From Oscillospiraceae bacterium (lineage in GTDB: Bacteria; Bacillota; Clostridia; Oscillospirales; Acutalibacteraceae): a stretch of 6,410 bases of DNA. Location of the stretch: assembly GCA_902796295.1 (NCBI GenBank), contig CADBOL010000260.1, positions 1 to 6,410 of the forward strand, read 5' to 3'. A model generated the notes under the pieces. The model worked only from the letters and a program-made list of their open reading frames with translations, was not told where the DNA came from and searched no databases. This document shows positions 5,940-6,410 of this stretch, piece after piece. The translations under genes and the position numbers were made by a program. The stretch's first letter is position 1. Each line of letters starts with the position of its first letter.

Positions 5940-6410
5940 ATGAGTGAAAAGACAAAGGCGGATATTCTCAAGGAGGAGCTTTTTTACAATCCTTCAAACG
6001 CTTTTAATGTCTGCAATGAAAAAGAGACAGACAAAGCGATGAAATTCTGCGAGGGTTACATTGATTTTCTCAATGCCTGCCGCACGGAGAGAGAGGTAAA
6101 CTCTTTCGTAAAAGCACAGGCAGTCAAAAAAGGATATAAGGAATTTGACCGCGCCGCAAAATACAAGGCGGGCGATAAGGTTTATTTTGATATTCACGGC
6201 AAGGCGCTGATTCTCACGACATTCGGCAAAAAGTCAGTGAAAAACGGCACTAAGATTGTTGCCGCGCATATTGATTCACCCCGTCTTGATTTAAAGCCCA
6301 ATCCGCTCTATGAGGATGAGGAGCTCGGATATTTCAAGACTCATTATTACGGCGGAATCAAAAAGTATCAGTGGCCGACCGTCCCCCTCGCCCTTCACGG
6401 CGTGATTTAC
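5940..6410 (+). CDS. M18 family metallo-aminopeptidase, N-terminal part (3' truncated)
   Basis: The frame is open for 157 codons to the right edge with no stop, so only the N-terminal third or so of an expected roughly 430-480-residue protein is present. M18 enzymes are cytoplasmic two-zinc aminopeptidases, often specific for acidic N-terminal residues, that act as large oligomers in peptide turnover. Visible family blocks are VAAHIDSPRLDLKPNPLYED, with probable zinc ligand H110, and YFKTHYYGGIKKYQW followed by PLALHG. The remaining metal ligands and the catalytic Glu lie beyond the window. The ATG follows the TAA of the fused gene directly (0 nt gap). AAGG at 5925-5928 is 11 nt upstream, so it likely belongs to the same transcript. 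Exact peptidase specificity cannot be told from this part. Confidence 0.93.
   Translation, partial: MSEKTKADILKEELFYNPSNAFNVCNEKETDKAMKFCEGYIDFLNACRTEREVNSFVKAQAVKKGYKEFDRAAKYKAGDKVYFDIHGKALILTTFGKKSVKNGTKIVAAHIDSPRLDLKPNPLYEDEELGYFKTHYYGGIKKYQWPTVPLALHGVIY

Noticed and set aside
1..6410. Mobile elements, CRISPR arrays, toxin-antitoxin or defence genes
   Set aside because: No spaced direct repeats, transposase or integrase motifs, or unexplained gene-sized gaps were seen. All space after 240 is filled by recognisable genes. The tRNA could be an integration site, but its 3' end is outside the window.

Overview
The window looks like chromosomal DNA of an uncultured or gut-type Clostridia member (Bacillota, probably Oscillospiraceae/Ruminococcaceae-like). 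The basis is moderate GC, frequent AGA arginine codons, AGG-type ribosome binding sites, and two small zinc-ligand families (DUF6171 and DUF951) that I associate with Clostridia and other Bacillota. A Sua5-type threonylcarbamoyl-AMP synthase and an M18 aminopeptidase also fit. The taxonomic call is inference.

Layout. A tRNA-Gly(GCC) gene lies on the minus strand at the left edge (1-61, 3' end cut off), driven by a near-perfect sigma-A promoter (75-103). A short AT-rich divergent intergenic region (62-239) also carries a plus-strand extended -10 promoter and an imperfect inverted repeat. From 240 to the right edge everything is on the plus strand with almost no spacing. The order is a GH51 alpha-L-arabinofuranosidase, a DUF6171 Cys-rich protein, a secreted CAP/SCP-domain lipoprotein, a DUF951 Cys-rich protein, peptide chain release factor 1 (prfA), one long protein joining L-threonylcarbamoyladenylate synthase to dephospho-CoA kinase, and an M18 metallo-aminopeptidase cut by the window end. 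Gene junctions are overlaps of 4 and about 8-17 nt or gaps of 18, 14, 1 and 0 nt, so this reads as a single transcription unit, although internal promoters cannot be excluded.

How the genes fit together. The distal half is translation and cofactor housekeeping: RF1 terminates at UAA/UAG, the TsaC half makes the intermediate for t6A37 on ANN-decoding tRNAs, the CoaE half makes coenzyme A, and the M18 peptidase recycles peptides. The proximal half is a cytoplasmic arabinan/arabinoxylan oligosaccharide hydrolase and a cell-surface lipoprotein. Nothing in the sequence shows a functional link between the halves.

I do not see a defence system, mobile element, CRISPR array or other obviously new system. 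The points most worth a second look are the TsaC-CoaE fusion, the unusual P-loop (GKGY instead of GKS/T) in its kinase half, and the placement of core translation genes behind a glycoside hydrolase promoter.
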